From positions 1-44,210 of the IMG/VR virus record IMGVR_UViG_3300019888_000008: a stretch of DNA of 44,210 bases. One strand, written 5' to 3'. This DNA is from a virus. The notes under the pieces were generated by a model. That model worked only from the letters and a program-made list of their open reading frames with translations, did not search any database and was not told the DNA's origin. Made by a program: the position numbers and the translations under genes. Shown here in pieces: positions 7,955-17,700 of this stretch. Position 1 is the stretch's first letter; the number at the start of each line of letters is the position of its first letter.

Positions 7955-8364
7955 CGGTAAACCACCGCAAGCTGAAGGAAATCGTTTTCGAGCTGGCTGG
8001 CACTGAATACCAGGTGCAGTTGCACGATTGGAAGGTTAATAACGACACGGCTGACCCGAAGATCTTCAACACCTACGGCGGAGATAACGAGAGTTTCGCC
8101 GAGGATGAGGACCCGAAGTATTCGATCGACCTTAAGTTCTACGCGGACTGGCGCAACGGTGGTATTTCAGACTTCCTGACCGCGCACGACGGCGAAACCG
8201 TCGCGTTCACGCTGACCCATCACCCCGGAATCGTGGGGGAGGCTCACCAGTACGTGGGCACGGTGCAGATTAAGGCTCCGTCTGTCGGTGGCGAGATCCG
8301 CACCACGGAGGTCACTGAGACCACCCTGCAATGTGTCGGTAAGCCCACCTACGTGCGACTTTAA
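7951..8364 (+). CDS. Major tail protein (tail tube)
   Basis: A 137-residue, beta-rich protein. It shows alternating strands such as YSIDLKFYADW, ETVAFTLTHHP and QYVGTVQIKAP, and ends in TTLQCVGKPTYVRL, a pattern typical of siphophage tube monomers, which stack as hexamers to form the DNA conduit. It begins with an ATGA overlap and precedes the chaperone and tape-measure genes, where a tube gene is expected. Confidence 0.75.
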   Translation: MTVNHRKLKEIVFELAGTEYQVQLHDWKVNNDTADPKIFNTYGGDNESFAEDEDPKYSIDLKFYADWRNGGISDFLTAHDGETVAFTLTHHPGIVGEAHQYVGTVQIKAPSVGGEIRTTEVTETTLQCVGKPTYVRL

Positions 8365-8389
8365 CGTCTCTCAGCAAAGGAATTAAGTC

Positions 8390-8899
8390 ATGTCTCTGTC
8401 TAGCAAACTAGACGTTTCGTTCGCTGGCAAGCTGTCAAGCGTCATCGATTTAGGTGTGTCCGAGGCGAGTCTGTCCACGTATATGAGCGCGAGCCTGGCC
8501 GATGGCACGGGAGCGGGTCAGGCTAACCGCTTGTGGTGTGATTCCATCACGCTGGCCGCGTCCGCGACTCAGGATATCGACCTGGCGGGCTCCCTGCTCG
8601 ATGCGATCGGCGGACCGGCCGTATTCGCCCGCGTCAAGGGTTTGTTCGTTGCTGCCGATGCGGCGAACACGAACAACGTCATCGTCGGTGCTGCCGCTAC
8701 GAATCCGTTTGTCGGACTACTGGGTGCTACGCACACTGTGACGTTGCGGCCCGGCGCTGTGTTCGCCGTGTTTGCGGGAGTCGCCGACGCGACGGGTTAT
8801 CCGGTGGTCGCCACCACGGGCGACCTGCTGCGGGTGGCCAACAGTGCTGCCGGCAGTACGGTGTCTCTGAATATCGCGGTAATTGGGTGTTCCGCCTGA
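8390..8899 (+). CDS. Virion structural protein (tube or decoration-like)
   Basis: A 169-residue Ala/Gly/Val-rich beta protein of a kind I recognise from actinophage structural regions, with ADGTGAGQANRLW, TLAASATQDIDLAGSL and RVKGLFVAADAANTNNVIVG. It has its own ribosome site (AAAGGA) before ATG 8390 and a 25-base gap from the tube gene. Decoration or an alternative tube protein are possible roles; the sequence alone does not separate them. Confidence 0.65.
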   Translation: MSLSSKLDVSFAGKLSSVIDLGVSEASLSTYMSASLADGTGAGQANRLWCDSITLAASATQDIDLAGSLLDAIGGPAVFARVKGLFVAADAANTNNVIVGAAATNPFVGLLGATHTVTLRPGAVFAVFAGVADATGYPVVATTGDLLRVANSAAGSTVSLNIAVIGCSA

Positions 8900-9174
8900 T
8901 GATGCGATTTAAGATCATGCCGGACGGGGCCGAGGCTTTCGAAGTCGAGGCCACGTCGCGCGACCTGTCGTTTTGGGAGCGGACCGTTAAGGGCGCGAGT
9001 CTCGGCTCCATTAGCGAGAACCCGCGCATGTGCGACCTCGAACACATCGCCTATATCGCCTGCAAGCGTCGGGCCGGTTACAGCGGGACGCTCGATGACT
9101 TCCGCGCGAGTGCTGATGTCAAGCCGCTCGATGACGACGAATCCGAGGCGGGGCCTACCCAAACGGCTCCCTGA
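8899..9174 (+). CDS. Tail assembly chaperone (G-like)
   Basis: A 91-residue protein between tube and tape-measure genes. It contains SFWERTVKGASLGSISENP and LEHIAYIACKRRAG, then an acidic tail, as in actinophage tail assembly chaperones that coat the tape measure during assembly. ATG 8899 overlaps the preceding stop (TGATG). The gene ends in TGATG with the next small gene, which lies in the -1 frame, the usual G/G-T arrangement. Confidence 0.75.
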   Translation: MMRFKIMPDGAEAFEVEATSRDLSFWERTVKGASLGSISENPRMCDLEHIAYIACKRRAGYSGTLDDFRASADVKPLDDDESEAGPTQTAP

Positions 9175-9305
9175 TGAGGGCCGTGGTTGCGCTGGCAATG
9201 GCGACAGGAATAAGCGTTGATACCTGGTTGGCCGGCAGTGACCAGGACCTTGATACGGCCCTAGAGCTCATGGCGGAGCAGGCTGAGCAGGCGCGAAAGA
9301 GGTGA
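9174..9305 (+). CDS. Second tail chaperone segment (T-like), 43 aa
   Basis: ATG 9174 overlaps the stop of the first chaperone and opens a 43-codon frame, beginning MRAVVALAMATGISVDTW and ending EQAEQARKR. Its character and place match the downstream half of the lambda G-T pair. The -1 frame is open upstream to 9135. A GGGG at 9150-9153 is the only weak slip candidate; no canonical XXXYYYZ heptamer is in the right phase. Coupled re-initiation is therefore as likely as frameshifting. Confidence 0.65.
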   Translation: MRAVVALAMATGISVDTWLAGSDQDLDTALELMAEQAEQARKR

Positions 9306-9312
9306 TTTAGTC

Positions 9313-9774
9313 GTGGTTCTGCGCATGAGAGTCCGTATAGAGGGGATTAGGGAGGTTTTGGCAGCGTTTTCGAAACTTCCGAAGGATGCGCAGGACACGG
9401 TGAGGGATCGGTCGTTCGAGTTGGCCGCGTCCCTGGTCGGTCCCGTGCAGGCCGCCGCCGCCGGCCGGGGCAGGCAGGCAGCACGGGCCGCGACTTCCGT
9501 CAAGGCCGTTCGAGATCGCGTACCCGTGCTTCAGGCCGGGACCGGTGCGGGGAAGCTCGCTAAAGCCCTACTGTTCGGTAGCGAGTTCGGGGCAACCGCG
9601 CATTTCGGTTGGTATCGGAAAGGCCGTTACGCGCGCTCGGCTGGCAAGCAGTTTCCGCCACATCTGGGTGCTCAGTCCTACTGGTTTTTCCGCACGGTGG
9701 AGCACGAGGGTCCGCGAATCTCTAAGGCGTACCTGGATATGGCCCAGGAGATGTGTGACAGGTGGGGCCGATGA
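9313..9774 (+). CDS. HK97 gp10-like neck/tail protein
   Basis: A 153-residue protein with an amphipathic N-terminus (RVRIEGIREVLAAFSKLP), a basic middle, and AHFGWYRKGRYARSAGKQFP leading to FRTVEHEGPRISKAYLDMA, a pattern of the HK97 gp10-like neck or minor tail family. Such genes normally sit before the tube gene; here it lies after the chaperones and just before the tape measure. The GTG at 9313 has AAAGAGGTGA 7 bases upstream, which supports that start. Confidence 0.65.
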   Translation: MVLRMRVRIEGIREVLAAFSKLPKDAQDTVRDRSFELAASLVGPVQAAAAGRGRQAARAATSVKAVRDRVPVLQAGTGAGKLAKALLFGSEFGATAHFGWYRKGRYARSAGKQFPPHLGAQSYWFFRTVEHEGPRISKAYLDMAQEMCDRWGR

Positions 9775-12750
9775 ATGGCTGACACGTCCAGGACGATTAA
9801 GGTCATTTTCGATGGCAGCGTCGCGGGTGTTGTGGCCGCCGCTGCCATCGCCCGTAAGGCTATTAGCGCCGTCAACGATGACAACACGAAGTTTGGTAAG
9901 AAATTCGAGGAAGTCTCTAGTAAGTTTGCCAACTTTACTGGTCAGTTTCTGAAGTTCGCCGGCATTGCGGGAGCGGGGTCGTCCGCCATCCTCACCGCCG
10001 CATCCGCAACAAGCGTGCTGGTTACTACCGTGGCCGCGCTGGCGCCCGGTGTTTTGGCGCTGCCGGGATTACTGCTAGGCGCTGGGGCCGCATATGGAGT
10101 ATTTAAGCTTGCCACGGATGGGGTAAGTAAGGCACTCAGCGGGAATCAAAAGGCGTATGAGAAGCTTTTGCCTGCCGCTAAGGCGTTTGTTGACACTGTT
10201 CGAAGTTTTAAGCCAGCGTTTGACGACATACGCAACGCGGTTCAGCAGGAGTTTTTCAAGGGGTTTAACGAACAGCTCAAACTAACGGGTAGTGTGCTGC
10301 TGCCCGTTCTGCGCGAACAGCTCCCTGTAATCGCGCAAGGGTTTAATGGTATTGGCATCGAGGCGATCAAGGCTGCCGGTACGCCGTTCTTTACTGGTGC
10401 GGTTAAGAGCATTCTGGCCAATACCGGCACCGCGATGGGCAACCTGCGTAACACGCTAGCCAACGTGATGACCGGTTTCGTTGGTCTCGGTACCGTGGGC
10501 GCCCAATACCTCCCGCGTATCGCCACGGCGATCGATCATGTCGCCGAACGGTTCAAAAACTGGGTGACAACCGGTTTAGAGACCGGCACGATTAAGGCAT
10601 TTGTTGATAAGGCTATCGCCACATTCAAGCAACTCGAAGAGGTCGTTAAGAATGTTGGCAGCATTCTGGTTGAGATCTTCAAGGGGCTTAATTCCGGTTT
10701 AGGCGCGGGTGGGGCGCTTGACGGCGTCGTCAAAACCACAGCCGCCATTAAGGAATTTCTTAAGACTGCTGCCGCACAGTCAGCATTAAAGTCGCTCGGC
10801 GAGACCGTGCGAGCACTCGCGGATGCGTTCCGTGGCGTGCTCATGGAGGCGCTCAAGCAGATTGCGGGCATTATCCCGCAGCTACTGCCGTTTTTGAAGC
10901 AATTCGCCACTGCACTCGGCGGGGACCTGATTACGGCGCTGAAAATCGCCGGACCGGTGCTGCAAACCCTCGCCGGAATCATGAGCGCATTCCCGGGGAT
11001 CTCGTCTCAGGTGGTTATTGGCCTGCTGGCGATTGGTCCGGTAACAAAGGTTTTCGGGTTACTTTTCGGTGCGATTGGCAAGACTGGGAAGGCTCTGGGA
11101 TCCCTTGCCCGGTTCGCCGGACATGTGGGCGACGCTTTCCATATTCTGCTGTCAGTGTTCGGCGGACTCTCCGGTATCGCAGCCAGCGTCGGTGGATTCT
11201 TTAGTGGCATCGGTGAGGCCATTGCGGCTGTCATCGGCGTGATGGGTGGTTTCTCAGGGATTTTCAGTGGCCTGGTTACCGTCGTTGAGACCGCCGCCGT
11301 TGCTATCGGCGGAGCACTGAGCTCCCCGGTGGTTATCGTTGCCGCTGTCATCGCGGCGGTGGTCGGACTGTTCACCCTCGCTTACAATAAGATCGCCGGA
11401 TTCAAGAGTTTCGTTGATAGCGCTGTCAGTGGTATCGGCTCGTTCTTTTCTACCGCGTTCAGTGCGGTGGTCGACTTTTTTGCGAATTTCGGTACGAACC
11501 TTAGTAAGATTAGTAGCTCGATAGGCACATTCTTTAGTGAGCTACCGAGTAAAATCGGTAGCGCGCTTAGCGGCGGCTCGTCCGCCGTCCTCGAGTTTTT
11601 CAACACTCTGCCCGACCGGATCGTTATTGCCCTGTTCACGCTGATTGGCCACATAGCGGGGATCGCCTGGGCCGCGTGGAACGGTTTCTACAACTTCACC
11701 GTTACCGGCTGGCAGACGATTATTACGTTCGTCACTGGCCTACCCGCGCAAATCGGTGCGGCACTCTCTACGTTCGGTTCGTTTCTGGCCACCACCGCGA
11801 CCACCGCGTGGAACGCGTTCTATACCGCCACAGTTTCAGTGGTTACCACTGTGGTGGCTTTCGTGCAGGCGCTACCGGGCCGGATCATCGCGTTCCTGTC
11901 CGCGTTGCCTGGTCAGCTCACCACGCTGGCGACCAATGCGTGGAACGCGTTCAAGACCGCGACCACGAACGTGGTCAGCGCGGTTATCGCATTCGTTCAA
12001 ACAGTGCCGGGTAAGGCGACCAGCGCCCTGTCCAGCCTGGTATCCCAGCTGGGCTCGATAGCGACGAACGCGTGGAATTCGTTTAAGACCGCCACCCAGA
12101 ACGGCATTAACGCCGTACTGACATTCTTCCGGAACCTCCCGGGGCAGATCGTTTCGGCACTGTCCGGGCTCGCCGGACAAATGTTGACGATCGGTCGCAA
12201 TATCGTCAACGGCATCATCAGCGGTATTACGGGCGCGGCTAGCGCGCTGATGGCCCGTATCCGCAACCTGGCTTCCGAAGCGCTCAGCGCGGCCACGTCA
12301 GCGTTTCAGCAACATTCCCCGTCCCGTCTGTTCATCCCGGTCGGTTTCAACGTCGGGGCTGGCATCGGTGTCGGTGTGGACAACTCGGTGCGCCTCATCG
12401 CTGAGCGCATCCGGGCCATGGCAACGGCGGCCCTGGCCGCCGCTAAGGGTTCCGGGCTCGCCCGCCTGGCCGACATGTTCACCGGCAATTCGGCGTTGAG
12501 TGTCACCAGCTCGAACATCGCCAGCATCGTGCCGGGTGTCGCCGACAGTGCCCCCGCGAAGCCGGACCTGCACACCACCCTGGCGGATGCGATTAAGGCC
12601 GCGTTTGCGGCACTACCGCCGATCGTCAACCACCTGAATTTGAACACGAATGATAAAGCGCTGCGCGACTTCATTCAGCTTGAGACCGACAAAATTCACG
12701 ATGAGGTCGCACGGCGCGTCGGTGCCGGTGCCGGCGTTTCATTCGGCTAA
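9775..12750 (+). CDS. Tape measure protein
   Basis: A 991-residue protein that sets tail length and is ejected during infection. The N-terminal 250 residues are helical, with FEEVSSKFANFTGQFLKFAG and several hydrophobic stretches. A large glycine-rich hydrophobic zone (about residues 430-560) follows. Then come four repeats of roughly 44-46 residues, each opening with AWN followed by G, A or S and then F (near residues 633, 679, 722 and 766). The C-terminus carries FQQHSPSRLFIPVGFNVGAGIGVG, a stretch common at the end of siphophage tape measures. Confidence 0.95.
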   Translation: MADTSRTIKVIFDGSVAGVVAAAAIARKAISAVNDDNTKFGKKFEEVSSKFANFTGQFLKFAGIAGAGSSAILTAASATSVLVTTVAALAPGVLALPGLLLGAGAAYGVFKLATDGVSKALSGNQKAYEKLLPAAKAFVDTVRSFKPAFDDIRNAVQQEFFKGFNEQLKLTGSVLLPVLREQLPVIAQGFNGIGIEAIKAAGTPFFTGAVKSILANTGTAMGNLRNTLANVMTGFVGLGTVGAQYLPRIATAIDHVAERFKNWVTTGLETGTIKAFVDKAIATFKQLEEVVKNVGSILVEIFKGLNSGLGAGGALDGVVKTTAAIKEFLKTAAAQSALKSLGETVRALADAFRGVLMEALKQIAGIIPQLLPFLKQFATALGGDLITALKIAGPVLQTLAGIMSAFPGISSQVVIGLLAIGPVTKVFGLLFGAIGKTGKALGSLARFAGHVGDAFHILLSVFGGLSGIAASVGGFFSGIGEAIAAVIGVMGGFSGIFSGLVTVVETAAVAIGGALSSPVVIVAAVIAAVVGLFTLAYNKIAGFKSFVDSAVSGIGSFFSTAFSAVVDFFANFGTNLSKISSSIGTFFSELPSKIGSALSGGSSAVLEFFNTLPDRIVIALFTLIGHIAGIAWAAWNGFYNFTVTGWQTIITFVTGLPAQIGAALSTFGSFLATTATTAWNAFYTATVSVVTTVVAFVQALPGRIIAFLSALPGQLTTLATNAWNAFKTATTNVVSAVIAFVQTVPGKATSALSSLVSQLGSIATNAWNSFKTATQNGINAVLTFFRNLPGQIVSALSGLAGQMLTIGRNIVNGIISGITGAASALMARIRNLASEALSAATSAFQQHSPSRLFIPVGFNVGAGIGVGVDNSVRLIAERIRAMATAALAAAKGSGLARLADMFTGNSALSVTSSNIASIVPGVADSAPAKPDLHTTLADAIKAAFAALPPIVNHLNLNTNDKALRDFIQLETDKIHDEVARRVGAGAGVSFG

Positions 12751-12761
12751 GGAGACACACC

Positions 12762-13232
12762 ATGCTTTCAGGCGATGCAATTAACTGGTTCGGTGAGGTT
12801 CGCCTCGATAAGTACCGCGACGAGGAGGCCGAGTCGCCGTTCGAGGTCATTCACGCACTGAATCTGCTACTCACCGCTGGGGCCACTAGCGTGTGGCAAA
12901 AGCTCGCGGGTCAAGGCTCGGTCACCACGTTCGACGGAACGAACACCTATATCTGCGCGGGTACGGGCAACGCGGCGCCCGCCGTAGGGCAGACAGACCT
13001 TCAGGGCGCCACGAAGTTCCGAAAGATCGTGGATTCGGCCCCTACCATCTCCGGTAACTCGTTCGTGGTGGTGTCCACATTCGGGGCGACCGAGGCGAAT
13101 TTCGCATGGGAGGAGGTTGGTATCGCCAACCACGCGACCGCTGGGATTCTACTCAACCGGGTAGCGCAGAGTTTCGGTACAAAGGCTGCTGGGATGCAGT
13201 GGGTACTGACCGGCACGATAACCCTACTGTAG
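12762..13232 (+). CDS. Tail-associated structural protein
   Basis: A 156-residue protein of a recurrent phage structural family, recognisable by ALNLLLTAGATSVWQKLAG, TYICAGTGNAAPAVGQTDLQ, ANFAWEEVGIANHAT and SFGTKAAGMQWVLTGTITL. It follows the tape measure with its own AAGGAG site before ATG 12762. A tail-tip or fibre-base role is likely from position. The exact location in the virion is unknown. Confidence 0.65.
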   Translation: MLSGDAINWFGEVRLDKYRDEEAESPFEVIHALNLLLTAGATSVWQKLAGQGSVTTFDGTNTYICAGTGNAAPAVGQTDLQGATKFRKIVDSAPTISGNSFVVVSTFGATEANFAWEEVGIANHATAGILLNRVAQSFGTKAAGMQWVLTGTITLL

Positions 13233-13265
13233 TGAGCTTTGTCCTTGATCTGAGGAGGTGACGAC

Positions 13266-14735
13266 GTGACGGTTGCGCAGAACCTTTGCCCTAACCCGGC
13301 ATTGGCCAATAATGACACCGGATGGGTGCCCACTCCGGCGGGTAGCTATGCCCGTGCGACAGCCGTCGATGCGTCGCTTCCGCGCACCACCGGGTACGCC
13401 GGAAGCGCGATTGCAGATATCAATAGTCCGAGATATCAGACCACGCCCGGTCAGCAGTACGTCATCTCCGTCAGTATGCACGCTATCGCCGCACAGAGTT
13501 TCGGACTGCTGAGCAACTGGTATAACGCGTCAAGCGGCGGGTCGTTTGTCAGCGCCACGGGCAATGTTTCCGTCAGTCTCGCGGCGGGGGCTACCACGCG
13601 AGTTGTGCTGGGCCCCTACACGGCGCCCGCAGGGTCGGTGTCGGGGCACCTGAAGTTTAACGACATCGACGCTGGCGGCATCGAGATAACGGCATTTCGG
13701 TGTGCCCCGTACACGGGCGACCTCACCGCCGATGGGGCGTATCTGGACGGCAACTCACCAGGAGCCCAGTGGGATGGCACCGCCGGTAGTTCCACATCCG
13801 CAATTCGTAGCTTTACTGACACCGCTACCTTCGCCAGTACCTGGGGTAACGTGTCGACCGTCGTGGCCGGATACACACCGGTCACGGATAGCGTGGCAGC
13901 CGGTGACTCGTTTGCGGCCGTGGCAACCGGCCCGATTACGGACGGTCTCTACTTTGTTGACGGCTTCCTGGTCGCCTCGCTCAGTTTCGATGCAAAGCGT
14001 GGTCGAGTCAGGATCGATGCGTTCACGTTCGCGCCCGGGGTGACCCATGCGGTCGTGTCCCGACGGGACGCCAGCGGCAAATACCAGTTGATCCGGGGTG
14101 GCAACGTGCCCACCATCGCCGGACGATTCTCCCGTACCGTGGACGATTACGAGTACGCGGCCGGCGAGGACGCTGAGTACCTCATCGAGGGGCGGACCGA
14201 TACCGAGTTGACAGTGCAGCGGGCAACGCTGAAGCGACTCGGCGCCGGCGATAAGACGTGGCTCAAGTTCGTCGCGGCCCCGCGCTACAACCGGCGGATC
14301 AACCTGGTCGGGTGGAGCAAGATCAGGCGCCGCGCGCGTGCGGGGCATTTTGACGTCAAAGGCCGTTCCGCCCCGGTTGTCACCTCTGATGTGCATGCCT
14401 CCCGCTTGGTTACGGTGCAATTCATCACGCGGGACCAGGGCGACACCGACGCATTAGATCTCGCGCTGGGCAGTGGTATCCCGATCTACCTTCAGGTACC
14501 TAAAGGTGTCCAGCTCCCCACGCTGTACGCATCCGTGGGGGACTATGAATTCGGCGAGCCGAGCAAGCTGGATTCCGGCCACGCACTGTTTTCGGTGCCA
14601 CTCACTGAGATCTCGGCCCCGTCCGCCGCAGTACTGGGCAGCCTTAACAGCTACCTGTCGGTTGCCACTGACAATCGCACCTATGACGAGCTACTGAGCA
14701 CTTACGATACGTATGAGCGATTGGCGGCCAGCTGA
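13266..14735 (+). CDS. Minor tail protein with carbohydrate-binding-like N-terminus
   Basis: A 489-residue protein. It opens with AQNLCPNPALANNDTGWVP, the usual start of carbohydrate-binding-module-like jelly rolls in phage tail proteins, covering about residues 1-170. The middle (about 180-330) is beta-rich. The C-terminal part (GSGIPIYLQVPKGVQLPTLY and TYDELLSTYDTYERL) resembles distal-tail-associated proteins. GAGGAGG stands 9 bases before GTG 13266. It probably belongs to the tail tip, touching host surface glycans. Its stop overlaps the next gene's ATG. Confidence 0.75.
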   Translation: MTVAQNLCPNPALANNDTGWVPTPAGSYARATAVDASLPRTTGYAGSAIADINSPRYQTTPGQQYVISVSMHAIAAQSFGLLSNWYNASSGGSFVSATGNVSVSLAAGATTRVVLGPYTAPAGSVSGHLKFNDIDAGGIEITAFRCAPYTGDLTADGAYLDGNSPGAQWDGTAGSSTSAIRSFTDTATFASTWGNVSTVVAGYTPVTDSVAAGDSFAAVATGPITDGLYFVDGFLVASLSFDAKRGRVRIDAFTFAPGVTHAVVSRRDASGKYQLIRGGNVPTIAGRFSRTVDDYEYAAGEDAEYLIEGRTDTELTVQRATLKRLGAGDKTWLKFVAAPRYNRRINLVGWSKIRRRARAGHFDVKGRSAPVVTSDVHASRLVTVQFITRDQGDTDALDLALGSGIPIYLQVPKGVQLPTLYASVGDYEFGEPSKLDSGHALFSVPLTEISAPSAAVLGSLNSYLSVATDNRTYDELLSTYDTYERLAAS

Positions 14736-17700
14736 TGTACACCATGTCCGCGCGGTGGCAAGAGGTGATTCTGGACAGCCATTCACCGATTGCGCGCGTG
14801 AGGGCGATGCCGTCCATTCAGTTCGGCCCCGCGCCAGACGGCGGACTAGAGTTAGAGATCGTCGCCGGTAACGTCCGGCTCAGCTCCACCGCCGATATCC
14901 GGGGCACGCTTGACCTCACGGTGCCGGGACATTTCTGGGACAGTCTCGAACCACGTGGTGTGGAGCTTTTCGTAGAGCGCGGTATCGACTACGGCGACGG
15001 CACGCAGGAATACTGTCCGTGTGGTTACTACCGAGTGCAGCGCATTAAGCAGGAGGACGCGCCGGATGGTCCGATTAAGGTTTCGGCCAGCGACCGTGGC
15101 GTACGGCTCCGCGAGCATCGCGTTGTGTTCCCGTTCAGCTACCCGGTGGGGACCACCCACACGGAGTTATTTGAGAAGCTGATTAACGGGCATACCCTGG
15201 GGCCGGGCCCACTCGATCGCGTCACCTACCCGCTGTACAACGGGAAAACGGTGCCGATTACGTTCCTCGGTTACGATGGGGATAACGCACTATTGCCAGC
15301 CGGGGTAGTCGAGGACTTTGTTTACGACCATCTCAGTAAGATCGTGGATTCACGCAACTGCGCTATCCAGTTCGATCGTACCGGCGGGTGCGTCGTCACC
15401 TTGCGCGACCGGCCACCATCGGACCCCAGTGTTTACACCATAGCCCCGGGCGGGCACGGCAACCTGATTAAGGTCGGCCGTGAGCTGACCCGCGAGGCCA
15501 CATACAACATCGTGGTTGCGCGGGGCTCCGATCCGGCATATCCAACCGGTTTCGGTGAGACGTACATCGACGATCCGAATTCACCACTGACGTATCAGGG
15601 ACCTTTCGAGGCCGTGATACGAAAATATGCCTCACCGTTCATTCACACGCTCGACCAGGCCGCCGGCGCCTCGATCCGTCTGGTCAACCGGTACAAGGGC
15701 CTCCCGTCCGGGCTGTCGGTGATCACCCTGCCGGACCCATCCATCGACCCCCTGGACCCCATCACCCTGGCCCCGGCAGGCATCCCCACCACCGACGCAC
15801 TGTCCGACGAGGTGTTGATCCCCCTCGACGTCGAGACGGCGGTCACGGTGACCACCAGGGCCCGCAATGAGGTCACCGACGAGCCCGACTACGTCTCGGG
15901 CGACGGCGGCGCCGGCTCCCCAGGCGGCCCCCCGGTGTTCCCCGCCGCGTTCCGCGACTCGCGCGCGTACCCGGCCATCACAGGTGACGGCGCGGCCACC
16001 GTGGTCAACGTCAGCACTTCCGCGCAGCTGACGGCCGCGCTGGCGGCGGCTGTCGCCGGCCAGGTCATCAGGTTGGCCAACGGCACCTATTCGGGCGTGT
16101 TCACAGTCAACGCCAAGGGCACGCAATCCAAGCCGATTGTGATCAGAGCGGCCATACAGTCGGGCCCGGTGTTCGCCACCGGTAGCAAGTTCATTGCGGA
16201 CAGCGCCGAGTGGGTACTGATTAAGGGCCTGGCATTTCCGTACGATCAGGAGGGCGACACCCTTACCGTTAAGGGTGCGTCAAGGTTTGTGCGGGTTACG
16301 CGATGCCTGATCGGCCCTGTCACGCCGAATGCGGAGGTCACTACCGCGTCGGTCCCCCAGGGTCATTACATTCACGTCACCGGTCAAGCTCAGGATTGCG
16401 TCGTCGACTATAACGAGCTGCGCAATAAGGCGCGCCCTGGTAACGGTATCGTGGTCGACGGCGATACGTCGGTATCCACTTACACCGGTGGCTGTAAGCA
16501 CATCCTGGTCGCCCACAACGATATCCATGATTTCGGCACCGAAGTCGCCAATGGTTTCGAGGCTATCCGGTGTGGCGCTAGCACGGTGTCCCGCACTGAG
16601 TCGTGTTCGGCGATCATCCGTAACGTGCTGCTCAACATCAGGTGCGAGCCTGAGGTTATCTCCGTCAAGATGGCGAAGGTTGACGTATGGGGCAACGCAC
16701 TAAAACTGTGCGTAGGCAGTATCTGCTATCGGCATGGCACGGACGGCTATGTAGGGCACAATTACATTCGCGGAGCACTACCCGCAAACACGCCTATCGT
16801 CGGAAGCGCAGGCACAAAAACGGGCGGTATTCGTGGGTATGACACCGGCCATGACTGGTCGGAAAACTACCTAGACGATATCAACGGCGACAGTTACGAG
16901 GCCGCGCTGGTTATCGATGGTGGCGAGACGGCTCCGGCGATCAACGGTCACTGGCCGCTCAAGAACATCAAGGTTCGCAAGAACCTTCTGGTCGGTTGTC
17001 AGACCGGTATTTTAATGGCGCCGCACTACACGGTTCCACCGGATAGCGTCATCGTGACCGATAACGTCGTGGTCGCGCCTAAAGGTCAGACCACCGCGAT
17101 TAAGACCACGAAAGCGCCGACCGGCACCAACGTGCTGGCCCCGAACACGTATTTTGCGGATATCGCGTCGGCCGGTCTCACCATCGATGTCGACGACGTC
17201 TACCGTAAAGACGGGGTAGGCCCCCGGCTGACCTACCTGCACCGCTCCGATGTCGGTATTACGGGCGATCTGGCGGAGACAGACGGTACCGGCCGGTCAA
17301 TCGGCGGGGCGAGTGGTGGCACGCCCACGGGCGGTGGCACGCCCGGAGGCGGTGGCACACCCCCCGGCACTCCGGCCAGCTCGATCGCCGATCTGCTGAA
17401 ACTCGGTAAAGCCGACGGGTATTCGAAGTGCAATATCGGTATCGGTTACACGTCAGGGCACAAGGATCACACTCTGGCGGAACTCGAGAATGGATTCTCC
17501 GAGCCCGGGTATTTCGAGCTCACCTCGGACAAGCTGCGTGCGAAACTGTCTGTCCCACTCAACGGCGGAACGACGAGTAGTAACACGAAATATCCGCGTG
17601 TGGAGTTCCGCCAACTGAACTCGGATGGCACCACCAAGACGTCGTTCAACCCGAACGAGAATAAGACGCGGGTCGTGGGCGCACTGTCGCGCGTCACCAG

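Noticed and set aside
9158-9164. CCCAAAC as a -1 slippery heptamer for the tail chaperones
   Set aside because: The heptamer is in the wrong phase: the zero-frame codons are ACC CAA ACG, so tRNAs could not re-pair after a -1 slip.
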